DNA from: an uncultured Acetatifactor sp.
Lineage (GTDB): Bacteria; Bacillota; Clostridia; Lachnospirales; Lachnospiraceae
DNA: 63,246 nucleotides
Direction of reading: 5' to 3'
Assembly (NCBI GenBank): GCA_947631615.1
Contig: CANRLX010000009.1
Span: 1-63,246, forward strand
Shown here: positions 36,158-45,437 of the stretch, piece by piece
Layout: each line of letters begins with the position of its first letter
Position numbering within the stretch: position 1 is the stretch's first letter
Translations under genes and position numbers: made by a program
The notes under the pieces: model-generated
Told to the model about the DNA's origin: nothing
Database searches by the model: none
What the model saw: the letters and a program-made list of their open reading frames with translations, nothing else

Positions 36158-37843
36158 ATGAGCGACAAGGAAACGGCAGCTTCGGGGGAGCGTGAGAGCA
36201 GGAACTTTATCGAGCAGATCATCGATAAGGACCTGGCGGAGGGCGTGTACGATACGGTGCACACCCGCTTTCCTCCGGAACCGAACGGATATCTTCACAT
36301 CGGCCACGCGAAGTCCATTCTGTTGAATTACGGGCTGTCGCAGAAGTATGGAGGAAAATTCAATCTTCGCTTCGACGATACGAACCCTACCAAGGAGAAG
36401 GCGGAGTTTGTGGAATCCATCAAGGCGGATGTAAAGTGGCTGGGCGCCGACTGGGAGGACCGGCTTCTGTATGCCTCCGACTATTTCGGACAGATGTATG
36501 AGGCGGCAGTCAAGCTGATCCGCAAGGGAAAGGCGTATGTGTCCGATCTGACGGCGGAGCAGATCAGAGAGTACCGCGGCAGCCTGACGGAGCCGGGCAG
36601 AGAGGATCCCAGCGCCGGAAGGAGCATTGAGGAAAACCTGCAGCTCTTTGAGGACATGAAGAACGGGAAGTTTGCCGACGGCGAGAAGGTGCTTCGGGCG
36701 CGTATCGATATGGCGTCGCCCAACATCAATATGCGGGATCCGGTCATCTACAGGGTGGCACATATGTCACATCACAACACCGGGGACACCTGGTGCATCT
36801 ACCCCATGTATGACTTTGCCCATCCCATCGAGGACGCTGTGGAGGGGATCACACATTCCATCTGCACGCTGGAATTTGAGGATCACAGGCCTCTGTACGA
36901 CTGGGTGGTGCGGGAGCTGGAATATCCGCATCCCCCGAAGCAGATTGAATTTGCCAAGCTGTATCTGACCAATGTGGTGACCGGTAAACGCTACATCAAG
37001 AAATTGGTGGAGGACGGCATCGTGGACGGCTGGGACGACCCCAGGCTGGTGTCCATCGCGGCGCTGCGCCGCAGAGGGTTCACGCCGGAATCCATAAAGC
37101 TTTTTGTGGAGCTGTGCGGGATCTCCAAGAGCCAGTCCTCGGTGGACTATGCGATGCTGGAGTACTGCATCCGGGAGGATTTAAAGGGCAAGGCCCCCAG
37201 AATGATGGCGGTGCTTGACCCGGTGAAGCTGATCATCGATAACTATCCGGAGGGGCAGACCGAGTATGTCACCGCGGTCAACAATCCGGAAAACGAGGCG
37301 CTGGGGAGCCGTCAGGTCCCCTTTGGAAGAGAGCTCTACATCGAGCGGGACGACTTTATGGAGGAGCCGCCCAGGAAGTATTTCCGCATGTTCCCCGGCA
37401 ACGAGGTGCGCCTGATGAACGCGTATTTTGTGACCTGCACGGGCTGTGTGAAGGATGAGAGCGGCCGGGTCACGGAGGTGCACTGCACCTACGATCCCGA
37501 GACCAGGGGCGGAAACAGCAGCGACGGCCGCAAGGTCAAGGGGACGATCCACTGGGTGTCGGCAGACCATGCGGTCCGGGCGGAGGTCCGGCTGTACGAA
37601 AACATCATAGACGAGGAAAAGGGAGTGTACAACGAGGACGGAAGCCTGAATTTGAATCCCAATTCGCTCACGGTGCTGAAGGAGTGCTGCCTGGAGCCCG
37701 CTTTTGCGGGGGCAAAGGCGTATGACAGCTTTCAGTTTGTGCGCCAGGGTTTTTTCTGTGTGGACAGCAGGGATTCCTCCCAGGAGCACCCGGTCTTTAA
37801 CCGCATCGTATCGTTAAAGAGCTCCTATGTACTGCCCAAATAG
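36158..37843 (+). CDS. glnS: Glutaminyl-tRNA synthetase
   Basis: A 561-residue class I synthetase. The ATG at 36158 gives an E. coli-like start and follows GAGAGG; an ATG at 36140 would add six residues. HIGH motif at about residue 47 (HIGHAKS), then [11 protein letters not shown]. The KMSKS-equivalent reads [13 protein letters not shown]: the lysine is kept but the preceding Ser is Gly. [17 protein letters not shown] and [19 protein letters not shown] match GlnRS rather than GluRS. The C-terminal anticodon beta-barrels are complete. It charges tRNA-Gln directly. Confidence 0.94.
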   Translation: MSDKETAASGERESRNFIEQIIDKDLAEGVYDTVHTRFPPEPNGYLHIGHAKSILLNYGLSQKYGGKFNLRFDDTNPTKEKAEFVESIKADVKWLGADWEDRLLYASDYFGQMYEAAVKLIRKGKAYVSDLTAEQIREYRGSLTEPGREDPSAGRSIEENLQLFEDMKNGKFADGEKVLRARIDMASPNINMRDPVIYRVAHMSHHNTGDTWCIYPMYDFAHPIEDAVEGITHSICTLEFEDHRPLYDWVVRELEYPHPPKQIEFAKLYLTNVVTGKRYIKKLVEDGIVDGWDDPRLVSIAALRRRGFTPESIKLFVELCGISKSQSSVDYAMLEYCIREDLKGKAPRMMAVLDPVKLIIDNYPEGQTEYVTAVNNPENEALGSRQVPFGRELYIERDDFMEEPPRKYFRMFPGNEVRLMNAYFVTCTGCVKDESGRVTEVHCTYDPETRGGNSSDGRKVKGTIHWVSADHAVRAEVRLYENIIDEEKGVYNEDGSLNLNPNSLTVLKECCLEPAFAGAKAYDSFQFVRQGFFCVDSRDSSQEHPVFNRIVSLKSSYVLPK

Positions 37844-37916
37844 AGCCCGAAGTGATAGAGAGAAATGGATGCAGAGAAATTGATAGAAGCAGAGAAACAG
37901 AGAAGGAGAATGTAAA

Positions 37917-38744
37917 ATGGCAGGATTGTTATCTGGACTGGCCGGACTTGGCCTCGATAATCTGGAAAATGTGGATATCTTTGGAACGGACAAAAAGGAT
38001 GAGAAGTCGTCGGCCGCCAAGGAACCCGTCAAGGTGGAGGAGAAGGATCTGATTTACGAGAAGAGCTATCGGTGCCCTGTGTGCGACAAGGAATTTTCCG
38101 CCAAGATCATGAAGACGGGAAAGGCGAAGCTGATCGGGACCGACTGGGACCTGCGCCCTAAGTACGAGGGGATCGACGCTATGAAATATGACGTGCTTCT
38201 CTGCAACCGCTGCGGGTATGCCGCCCTGAACCGGTTTTTCGCACATGTGACCACCGGCCAGGCGAAGCTGATCAAGGAGAATATCAGCAAGGCGGTCAAG
38301 CTGACCAATTACGAGGGGGAAGTGTACACGTACGAGCAGGCGGAGGAGCGCTTTAAGCTCTGCCTTGCAAACGCCGTGGTAAAGCGCGCCAGGGCCAGCG
38401 AAAAGGCTTATATCTGTCTGAGGAGCGCATGGCTTCTTCGAGGCTATCAGGAGAGCGAGGAGGGAAAGGACAAGGCGGCGGAGCTGAAGGAGGAGGAAGA
38501 AAATTATCTTGTGAACGCCTACAACGGTTTTGTCGAGGCGCGTCAGAGCGAGAGCTTCCCCATCTGCGGAATGGACGAGGTCACCGTGGACTATCTGGTG
38601 GCGGAGCTGGCGGTCCACTTAAAGAAGTTTGACGTGGCCAGCAAGCTGGTACAGTCCATTCTCACCTCGGTCAACGCCAACGCCCGCATGAAGGATAAGG
38701 CGAGGGATCTGAAGGAACGCATTGTGGCAGAGATGAGAAAATAG
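37917..38744 (+). CDS. DUF2225 zinc-ribbon-like protein
   Basis: A 275-residue protein with AAGGAGA before the ATG. Two Cys pairs typical of DUF2225 are present: YRCPVCDKEFSAK near residue 51 and LLCNRCGYAALNRFF near 97, together making a probable zinc site. The C-terminal half is helical and TPR-like. Function unknown. The leader from 37855 is a run of irregular GAGAGA/CAGAGAAA repeats. Confidence 0.85.
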   Translation: MAGLLSGLAGLGLDNLENVDIFGTDKKDEKSSAAKEPVKVEEKDLIYEKSYRCPVCDKEFSAKIMKTGKAKLIGTDWDLRPKYEGIDAMKYDVLLCNRCGYAALNRFFAHVTTGQAKLIKENISKAVKLTNYEGEVYTYEQAEERFKLCLANAVVKRARASEKAYICLRSAWLLRGYQESEEGKDKAAELKEEEENYLVNAYNGFVEARQSESFPICGMDEVTVDYLVAELAVHLKKFDVASKLVQSILTSVNANARMKDKARDLKERIVAEMRK

Positions 38745-38766
38745 GGATCAATAAGGGGCCGACCAA

Positions 38767-40251
38767 ATGTATGACATGACCATACGGCTGCAATCGGGCG
38801 GCAAATGTCTGTACGAGCAGATTTATGAGCACATTAAGCAGGAAATCAGGGAGGGGAGGCTTCTCAAAGGGGAGAGGCTTCCCTCCACGCGCGCTTTGGC
38901 GGAATATCTGCAGGTGGCCAGGAGTACGGTGGACTATGCGTACGACCAGCTTTTAAGCGAGGGCTACATCGAGGCGCGCCCCTACCGCGGATATTACGTC
39001 TGCCCGATGGAGGATCTGTTTCAGATCGAGGCGGATTTTCAGAAGCTTACGGAGCCGGACGCCTCCAGGGTCAAAGAGGAGCGCGGGGGCGCAGGAAGGG
39101 GAGAGCGGCCGGATTTGTCCCCCCAGGGGCTTTCGGCGGCAGAGGACGGGGAGCGGTCCGCGGCGCCCCGATGGATCTGCGATTTTTCCCCCAATGACAT
39201 CGATATGACCGGGTTTCCCTTCGGCGTGTGGAAGCGGATCACAAAAAATATCTTAAACGAGGGAAACAGCGATCTGTTTGCCCAGGGAGAGCCCCAGGGG
39301 GACTACGATCTGCGCCTGACCATCAGCCGCTATCTCCACTCTTCCCGAGGGGTCAACTGTGCGCCGGAGCAGATCATTGTGGGGGCGGGAAACGATTACC
39401 TGCTGATGCTCTTAGAGAAGATACTGGGGCGGGGCGTGCGCATTGCTATGGAGAATCCCACCTACAAGAGGGCGTACCGTATCTTTCAATCCTTTGCCTA
39501 CGACATTGTGACGGTGGACACGGACCAAAACGGCATACTGGCCTCCAGACTCCGGCAGCAGGAGGCGGATGTGGTCTATGTGATGCCCTCCCACCAGTTT
39601 CCCACAGGGACCGTCATGTCCATCGGGAGGCGCGCGGAGCTTTTGCGCTGGGCGGACGGTGCGAAGAACCGCTACCTGATCGAGGACGACTATGACAGTG
39701 AGTTCCGCTATCGGGGCAAGCCCATTCCCTCGCTGCAGTCCTCCGACAAGCAGGGGAGGGTGATCTATATGGGGACGTTTTCCAAGGCCATCGCGCCGGC
39801 GATCCGCGTCAGCTACATGGTGCTGCCCCGGGCTCTTCTGGAGCGCTATCGCAGAGAGTGCTATTTCTATTCCTGTACGGTGTCCCGCATCGACCAGAGA
39901 ATCCTGAATGAGTTTATTCGGGACGGTTACTTTGAGAGGCATCTGAACAAGATGCGGAAGAGATACCGCGCCAAGCACGACCTTCTTCTGGAGTGCCTGG
40001 AGCCCTTTCAAAAGAAATTTGTCCTGTCGGGGGAGGATGCCGGCCTGCACCTGCTTCTTACGGCCAGGGGAACCGTGACGGAGGAGGAACTGCTTCGGGC
40101 GGCGGAGAAAGAAAAAATAAAGGTGTATGGGCTGTCGGACAGCCTTGTGGCGTCTGCGGCGAGAAACGCGACGATACTGCTGGGGTTTGGAGCGTTGGAC
40201 GAGGGGGAGATTACGGAGGGAATCTGTCGGCTGCAAAAAGCCTGGCTGTAA
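38767..40251 (+). CDS. MocR-type GntR/aminotransferase fusion regulator
   Basis: A 494-residue protein. Residues about 8-75 form a GntR winged helix (LYEQIYEHIKQEI, LPSTRALAEYLQVARSTVDYAYDQL). A Gly/Arg/Glu-rich linker (about 100-135) is longer than usual. The rest is a fold-type I aminotransferase domain with Schiff-base lysine K340 in TFSKAIAPA and the DYDSEFRYRGKP motif. MocR proteins sense PLP or amino acids and control vitamin B6, GABA or amino-acid genes. No obvious target lies beside it. Confidence 0.92.
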   Translation: MYDMTIRLQSGGKCLYEQIYEHIKQEIREGRLLKGERLPSTRALAEYLQVARSTVDYAYDQLLSEGYIEARPYRGYYVCPMEDLFQIEADFQKLTEPDASRVKEERGGAGRGERPDLSPQGLSAAEDGERSAAPRWICDFSPNDIDMTGFPFGVWKRITKNILNEGNSDLFAQGEPQGDYDLRLTISRYLHSSRGVNCAPEQIIVGAGNDYLLMLLEKILGRGVRIAMENPTYKRAYRIFQSFAYDIVTVDTDQNGILASRLRQQEADVVYVMPSHQFPTGTVMSIGRRAELLRWADGAKNRYLIEDDYDSEFRYRGKPIPSLQSSDKQGRVIYMGTFSKAIAPAIRVSYMVLPRALLERYRRECYFYSCTVSRIDQRILNEFIRDGYFERHLNKMRKRYRAKHDLLLECLEPFQKKFVLSGEDAGLHLLLTARGTVTEEELLRAAEKEKIKVYGLSDSLVASAARNATILLGFGALDEGEITEGICRLQKAWL

Positions 40252-40289
40252 TATAGAAAATGCTTTTGCGACTTTAAAGGAGGTTCATT

Positions 40290-40694
40290 ATGGAAAAGAA
40301 AAAGAGAATTATGGCGGTGGACGACAGCAGTATGGTGCTGAAGGCCCTGGAAATGCTGTTGTCCGAGGAGTATGAGATCAACTGCTTCACAAAGGGGATG
40401 CGGGCGCTCAAATATTTGAAGGAGACCGCGGTCCTGCCGGATCTGATCATCCTGGATGTGGATATGCCGGAGATCGACGGATATGAAATGATCAAGATGA
40501 TCAAGAGCAAGTACAATCTGAAGGACATACCGGTGATCTTTCTCACCTCCAACGGAAGCAAGGAGCATGTGGTGAAGGCCATCAGCGCCGGCGCGAAGGA
40601 TTATGCGGTAAAGCCTATTGACAGCGACGTGCTGTTGACCAAGATACACGCGATCCTGGGCGCCAGCCAGTCGGTCAGCTGGAAGGATATCTGA
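40290..40694 (+). CDS. Stand-alone CheY-like receiver protein
   Basis: A 134-residue protein that is only a receiver domain, with acidic pair DD near residue 11, phosphoacceptor D56 (LDVDMPEIDG), Thr/Ser switch (FLTSNG) and K in VKPID. AAAGGAGG sits before the ATG. No kinase, output domain or chemotaxis gene is adjacent, so its partners are unknown. Confidence 0.9.
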   Translation: MEKKKRIMAVDDSSMVLKALEMLLSEEYEINCFTKGMRALKYLKETAVLPDLIILDVDMPEIDGYEMIKMIKSKYNLKDIPVIFLTSNGSKEHVVKAISAGAKDYAVKPIDSDVLLTKIHAILGASQSVSWKDI

Positions 40695-40741
40695 GCCTAT
40701 CTGAGCGGCTCGCGCCGCCAGGCAGCCCGCAAAGCGGTATA

Positions 40742-40797
40742 AAAAAGACCGGTCCCGCCCGAAAACCGCAGCTTGCGGTCGGGTGGATCGGTCTTTA
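40742..40797. terminator. Bidirectional terminator between the receiver gene and the convergent gene
   Basis: AAAGACCG pairs with CGGTCTTT at the base; inner GCCCGA/TCGGGT and ACCGC/GCGGT extend a long interrupted stem around AGCTT. A/T runs on both sides allow termination for both converging genes. Confidence 0.8.
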
Positions 40798-40811
40798 TGT
40801 CTGCCGAAGAA

Positions 40812-41189
40812 TCAGGAGTTTTTGTCCAGAAGCGAATCTTCTTCCGCGGCGTCGTCCTCGTCGAAAAATTCTTCAACGGTCTCCTCGGACTTTACGGGCT
40901 CTACGAGAGCCGCCTTCTCTGCCAGAGGGGTGAAGCTGTCAGCGTTATCCTTGGCAGTCTCGTCCGCCTTGCCGGCCGCATCCGCCTTACCGCCCGCGTT
41001 GAGGGAGACATAGCTGCGGGAGGTTTCCGGCTTCTCGTCCGGATCCTCGCTGAAATCATCGTAATCCTCATCATCGAAGCGGTCTGCCGAATCCAGTGCG
41101 TCCTTTTTCTGCAGATAGTAGGCTACAGCACCTGCGGCAGCGCCGACTGCGGCGGTAAAAAATAAAAACTTGCCGAATTTCTTTGCCAT
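40812..41189 (-). CDS. Acidic membrane-anchored protein of unknown function
   Basis: A 125-residue protein with AAAGGAG before its ATG. A basic start (MAKKFGKF) and a Gly/Ala-rich membrane helix (about 8-24) are followed by a very acidic, low-complexity tail rich in Asp, Glu, Ala and Lys. Probably disordered. The layout recalls small YtxH-like envelope proteins, but no family can be named. Confidence 0.65.
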   Translation of the reverse strand: MAKKFGKFLFFTAAVGAAAGAVAYYLQKKDALDSADRFDDEDYDDFSEDPDEKPETSRSYVSLNAGGKADAAGKADETAKDNADSFTPLAEKAALVEPVKSEETVEEFFDEDDAAEEDSLLDKNS

Positions 41190-41404
41190 GGGGTTACTCC
41201 TTTCCGTTTCATCCTTATACTTGTATCATAATACTATTTTGTGGAAATGAAAAGGGATTATGTATAAATTTTTTTTAAATAAATCTTTCCCAGCGGGTGA
41301 GAGTATGTTACACTAGCATGGAGACGCACCGGTCAGGGCGCGGACATTTTTGCCCGCGAAGGCGTACAGTCCCGCGGTTTTGCGGCAGATGGGAGCAGAG
41401 GCAC

Positions 41405-42007
41405 ATGAACGGCAAGTTTTTTGACCTGAAAAAAGAAAAACAGGACCGAATGATCAATGCGGCGTTAAAAATTTTCGCGTTGAACGGCTACCGTCATGCC
41501 AGCACGGACGATATGGTGAGGGAGGCGGCGATCAGCAAGGGGCTGCTGTTCCATTATTTTGGAAGCAAACTGGGCGTGTATGCCTTTGTGTACGACTACA
41601 GCGTGCGCTACATGACCCTCGAGCTGAACACGGCGGTGGACCGGAAGGAGAAGGATATGTTTGAGCTCTTCAAGCAGATAGAGCTTGCCAGGCTGCACGC
41701 TATGAGGGGCTACCCCTATATGCAGCAGTTTCTGAACCGCTCCCTGTCGGAGGATGTCAGCGAGGTGCTTCTGGCGGTGGAGACAAAGAAAAACGATCTT
41801 TTGGCGGTGTACGACGCCATCCGCAGGCAGGCGGATCCGAGTGGACTGCCCGCCGGTGTGGACGGCGAAAAGCTGTGGAAAATGCTGGATTTTACCATAA
41901 AAGGACTGATGACGGAGCGGTTCCAGGACGCCTCCTTTCAGCCGGATATGCTCTATCAGGAGATCGTGGGCTATCTGGACATGATGAAGGCGTTAGCCTT
42001 GCGCTGA
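41405..42007 (+). CDS. TetR-family transcriptional regulator
   Basis: A 200-residue regulator. The HTH domain (about residues 10-55) has KQDRMINAALKIFALNGY followed by ASTDDMVREAAISKGLLFHYFGSK, the classic TetR pattern. The ATG at 41405 is chosen because the domain begins right after it; the ribosome site (GGAG) is modest. The ligand domain is divergent. The neighbouring DUF6062 gene converges, so it is not a typical divergently controlled target. Confidence 0.92.
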   Translation: MNGKFFDLKKEKQDRMINAALKIFALNGYRHASTDDMVREAAISKGLLFHYFGSKLGVYAFVYDYSVRYMTLELNTAVDRKEKDMFELFKQIELARLHAMRGYPYMQQFLNRSLSEDVSEVLLAVETKKNDLLAVYDAIRRQADPSGLPAGVDGEKLWKMLDFTIKGLMTERFQDASFQPDMLYQEIVGYLDMMKALALR

Positions 42008-42014
42008 AGGCAGG

Positions 42015-42773
42015 TTATTTGCTCATCTGGTAGGGCGGATCCGAAGGGTATCCGCCCTTTAATTTTTGCATCCCCCGGGGAATGGCATCCCTGGAGTTTT
42101 TCCAGTCGGCGTCTTTGTTGCGGTAGTCAAACTTTTCCACCAGCCAGGACACGTCCTCGGAAACCCGCTTCATATTCCGAAGCATCAGGGGAAGGACGCA
42201 GTCGTAAAATTCCTTTTGCTCCGTCTCTTTTAATTTGTCCGCCGCCTCGCACAGATCGCCAAAGTGCGAAAGACAGAATCCCTTGCTGTTTCGGATTCTT
42301 TCCCGAAACTCCGAATCCTCCCGAAACAGATAAAAGAAGGTGTCCAGGTAGCGCGCGTAGGTGTCCCGAAATTCCCTGCAGATATAACACGATTTCTCCT
42401 TGTCGCGGATCCACGCGCTGATGGGGTTTAGGCCCACCTTCTCGCCGCGCGGGGGCAGAAACCGCGGCGTCTTTTTGGGGCGGAAGCCCTCTGCGGCCTC
42501 CTCCAGCTCGCCGATCATCCGCTGGTAATGGGTCTTGAGGATCCAGGCGTTTCCCAGAGTGTTGCCGTAATCGTACATTTTCTTGAAATGTGCGCGGCAG
42601 AAGCCGGCCCGGTCGGTCATATCGCGGATATCCGCCTCCATATAGGAGGAGCCGGAGCCCAGGCAGAAGTCCAGAAGATCCTGCTCGACCTTGCGCTCGA
42701 TATAGCAGAAGGGACATTCGTCCTGCGCGTTTACGGCATCGTTGAGTGGTATGGTGTACAGTTTTTCTTTCAT
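42015..42773 (-). CDS. DUF6062 Cys-rich protein
   Basis: A 252-residue cytoplasmic-looking protein of the DUF6062 type. It has repeated Cys/His motifs: CPFCYIERK near residue 20, FCRAHF near 58, CYICREF near 129 and FCLSHF near 167. These look like two zinc-ribbon or Fe-S halves, as if a duplicated unit. The last 14 codons lie in a hairpin that also serves as terminator for the convergent tetR. Function unknown. Confidence 0.8.
   Translation of the reverse strand: MKEKLYTIPLNDAVNAQDECPFCYIERKVEQDLLDFCLGSGSSYMEADIRDMTDRAGFCRAHFKKMYDYGNTLGNAWILKTHYQRMIGELEEAAEGFRPKKTPRFLPPRGEKVGLNPISAWIRDKEKSCYICREFRDTYARYLDTFFYLFREDSEFRERIRNSKGFCLSHFGDLCEAADKLKETEQKEFYDCVLPLMLRNMKRVSEDVSWLVEKFDYRNKDADWKNSRDAIPRGMQKLKGGYPSDPPYQMSK
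42031..42066 (+). terminator. tetR terminator inside the DUF6062 coding end
   Basis: AGGGCGGAT pairs with ATCCGCCCT around CCGAAGGGT, followed by TTAATTTTT. It lies 24 bases after the tetR stop and overlaps the C-terminal codons of the convergent gene. Confidence 0.75.
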
Positions 42774-42951
42774 AGTGTCAGCGCCTCTCTTTTTGTCCGG
42801 TGTTTCCAGGTTCTTACAATTCTATTGTAAATCAAACGGCGAGGAATGGCAATTTCCAATTCCGCGCTCTGAGAAAGCTTTGAAAAATCCACCCATTTTG
42901 ATACATTTTTGTAATATATTGCAAAGGAAAATTAAGAATAAAAATGTTGTA

Positions 42952-42981
42952 TTGTGTCGAAAAGCAGGATAGTATTATAAT
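42952..42981 (+). promoter_or_regulatory. Predicted promoter of the MBOAT-SGNH pair
   Basis: TTGTGT at 42952-42957 and TATAAT at 42976-42981 with an 18-base spacer, in an AT-rich divergent intergenic region (42774-43009). The rest of the gap shows no further clear feature. Confidence 0.5.
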
Positions 42982-43009
42982 ATAAATGAGACGAAAGATG
43001 TGATAATCC

Positions 43010-44389
43010 TTGATATTCAGCAGTATTGTATTCTTGCTTTTTTTCCTTCCGATCTTTCTGATTCTATACGGAGTGACACCCAACCAATATAAGAACCTTA
43101 CGCTGCTGGCGGGAAGCCTGCTCTTTTACGCGTATGGGGACCTGAATCATCTGTGGCTGCTTATGGCTTCGATTGTGGTGAATTATTTTCTGGGGCTGCA
43201 CCTGGGGGTGGGGAGCAAAAGTAAGCACAAAAAGAAACGCGGCAAAAGGTATCGGAAAAAGCGGCTTCTGCTTGCGGCGGCGATCGTCGGAAATATCGGC
43301 GTGCTGGCTTTCTTTAAGGGGAAGGAGGGCTTTGGGGCTGGGACAGGGCTGCCCCTTGGCATCAGCTTTTACACGTTTCAAATCCTGTCCTACCTGATCG
43401 ATGTGTACCGGGGAGAGGTGTATCGGGAAACGTCCCTTGTGAAATTTGCGGTCTACTGCGCTATGTTTCCCAGGGTGGGCTCGGGGCCTATCGTGAACTA
43501 CGGCGAGGTGCAGCGGGCGTTGGAAAAGAGGCGCTTTTGTCCGGAGGGGATCCAGAGCGGCATGAAGGTATTCGTCCTGGGGCTTGCCGCCAAGGTGCTC
43601 TTGGCGGACCGCATCGGGATCCTCTGGCATGAGGCGCAGACCACCGGCTTTGTGAGCCTGTCTGCGGGAATGGCCTGGCTTTCCGCCATCGCCTACTCGC
43701 TGCGCCTGTACTTCGACTTTTACGGGTATTCCCTGATGGCTGTGGGACTGGGAAAAATGCTGGGCTTTGCGTTTCCGGAAAACTTCCGGATGCCGTATAT
43801 GGCGCGGACGGTGCGCGATTTTTACCGGAGATGGCATATCACGCTGGGAAGATGGTTCTGCCGATATGTGTACATTCCGCTGGGGGGAAGCCGGCGGGGG
43901 GAGCTGCGCACGGCGGGCAACCTGCTGGCGGTGTGGCTGTTGACCGCTCTCTGGCACGGGATCACGCCCAACTTTCTGATCTGGGGAGCGCTGCTGTGGG
44001 TCTGCATCGTGCTGGAACGGCAGGCAGAGCGCCTGGGCCTCGGAAAGCGGCTTAAGGTGCTGCCCCATCTGTACCTGTGGGCGGTGATACCGGTGACCTG
44101 GATGTGCTTTGCGATACCGGATCTGGGTCAGCTCGGCACCTATCTGGGAAGGATGTTCGGCCTGACAAAGGGGATCAACGTCCGGCAGGGGGACTGGCTC
44201 TACGCGCTGCAGAGGTACGGGGGTCTCTTTGCGGCAGCCTTTGCGGCGTGTACGCCCGCGGTAAAGAGGATCTGTGTCCGGCTGCGGGATTCCAGGGCTG
44301 CGGAGCTTTTTCTGGCGGCGCTTTTCTGGCTGTGCGTATGGCGGATCACGGTGGAGGGAAACAATCCCTTTCTGTATCTGAACTTTTGA
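43010..44389 (+). CDS. MBOAT-family O-acyltransferase (AlgI/DltB type)
   Basis: A 459-residue polytopic protein starting at TTG, giving the canonical MIFSSIVFLLFFLPIFLILY opening; the ATG just upstream reads straight into a stop. It has about ten to twelve membrane helices. RDFYRRWHITLGRWFCRYVYIPLGGSR (about 266-292) carries the conserved WHxT block, and the second active-site His is in TALWHGITPNF near residue 315. Such enzymes move acetyl or acyl groups across the membrane onto glycans. It is 28 bases before an SGNH protein, its likely partner. Confidence 0.92.
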   Translation: MIFSSIVFLLFFLPIFLILYGVTPNQYKNLTLLAGSLLFYAYGDLNHLWLLMASIVVNYFLGLHLGVGSKSKHKKKRGKRYRKKRLLLAAAIVGNIGVLAFFKGKEGFGAGTGLPLGISFYTFQILSYLIDVYRGEVYRETSLVKFAVYCAMFPRVGSGPIVNYGEVQRALEKRRFCPEGIQSGMKVFVLGLAAKVLLADRIGILWHEAQTTGFVSLSAGMAWLSAIAYSLRLYFDFYGYSLMAVGLGKMLGFAFPENFRMPYMARTVRDFYRRWHITLGRWFCRYVYIPLGGSRRGELRTAGNLLAVWLLTALWHGITPNFLIWGALLWVCIVLERQAERLGLGKRLKVLPHLYLWAVIPVTWMCFAIPDLGQLGTYLGRMFGLTKGINVRQGDWLYALQRYGGLFAAAFAACTPAVKRICVRLRDSRAAELFLAALFWLCVWRITVEGNNPFLYLNF

Positions 44390-44417
44390 GCTGTGACAGG
44401 AGATTGAGGTGGCAAAT

Positions 44418-45374
44418 ATGAGCGGTTTGAGAGAGGGAGCCGGAAAATGGTCTTTTCTGGTGATGTTGATCCTCTGCGGGATATTTTATATGGTCTTTTT
44501 GGATCCGGAGAAAATCTATGCCCGTGCGCTGGGAGAGCTTTGCGGACGGGAGCCGGAGGAAAGGACGGCGCAGTCCCAGGTGCCGCCAGAGGGCAGTGTG
44601 TCCCTGGGGGATGCAGGGCGGGAAGACGGCGCGGGCAGTGAGGCGGGGGCGGAGGGAATCCGTCCGGATGCCGTTTTGCCCCAGGAGCCAGCGCCTGCCG
44701 TTTTGGACCGCCGCGATCCCGGCGAGGTAATCTATACCTCTGTGGGGGACGATTATTTTGAGGACGCGCTGTTTATCGGGGACTCCCGGGTGGTGGGCAT
44801 GTTCGAGTACGGCGGCCTGGAGGAGACAGCCACCTTCTATGCGGAGACGGGGCTTACCATATACCGCCTTCTGGAGACGGAGGTCGCCGCAGGCGCAGAC
44901 GGGGAGAAGGCCACCATAGAGGAGGCGCTGGGGGAGCATCGGTTTGGCAAGATCTATCTGATGGTGGGAATCAATGAGCTTGGCACCGGCACGGCGGACA
45001 CCTTTCTTGAGAAATATCGGGAGGTGGTGGAGCACATTCAAGAGCTGCAGCCGGATGCCGTGATCTATATCCAGGGCATTTTGAAGGTGACCGAGGAGCG
45101 CTCCGCCCAGGGGGACTACATTACCAACGAGGGCATCCGGGAGCGGAATGAGGGGCTTGCCCAAATGGTCGACAATGTGAGGACCTACTACCTGGATGTC
45201 AATTCCGCAGTCTGCGGCGAGGACGGCGGCCTGATCCCGTCCTACACCTACGACGGCGTTCATTTAAAAGCCCAGTACATCCCCCTCTGGAAGGAGTATC
45301 TGGAGAATCATGTGGTGGAGAATGTGCCCCGGTGGAAAACCGAACGGGACGAACCGGTGAGCCTGCCGGAATAA
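44418..45374 (+). CDS. Membrane-anchored SGNH-type hydrolase or acetyl-transfer partner
   Basis: A 318-residue protein; the ATG at 44418 follows GAGGTGG and is preferred to a GTG nine bases upstream. A membrane helix (about 12-32) and an acidic linker precede an SGNH domain. Nucleophile S123 is in FIGDSRVVG, the Asn block in VGINELG, and D279 and H282 in YDGVHL. Paired with the MBOAT protein it probably finishes O-acetylation of a surface polymer outside the cell, as AlgJ/AlgX-like or PatB-like proteins do. Confidence 0.85.
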   Translation: MSGLREGAGKWSFLVMLILCGIFYMVFLDPEKIYARALGELCGREPEERTAQSQVPPEGSVSLGDAGREDGAGSEAGAEGIRPDAVLPQEPAPAVLDRRDPGEVIYTSVGDDYFEDALFIGDSRVVGMFEYGGLEETATFYAETGLTIYRLLETEVAAGADGEKATIEEALGEHRFGKIYLMVGINELGTGTADTFLEKYREVVEHIQELQPDAVIYIQGILKVTEERSAQGDYITNEGIRERNEGLAQMVDNVRTYYLDVNSAVCGEDGGLIPSYTYDGVHLKAQYIPLWKEYLENHVVENVPRWKTERDEPVSLPE

Positions 45375-45437
45375 CCGGCGGATCGTCGGCATACAACAGA
45401 TAGAGAGACAAAAATACGGGTTCGGGCAGGGAGAGAC

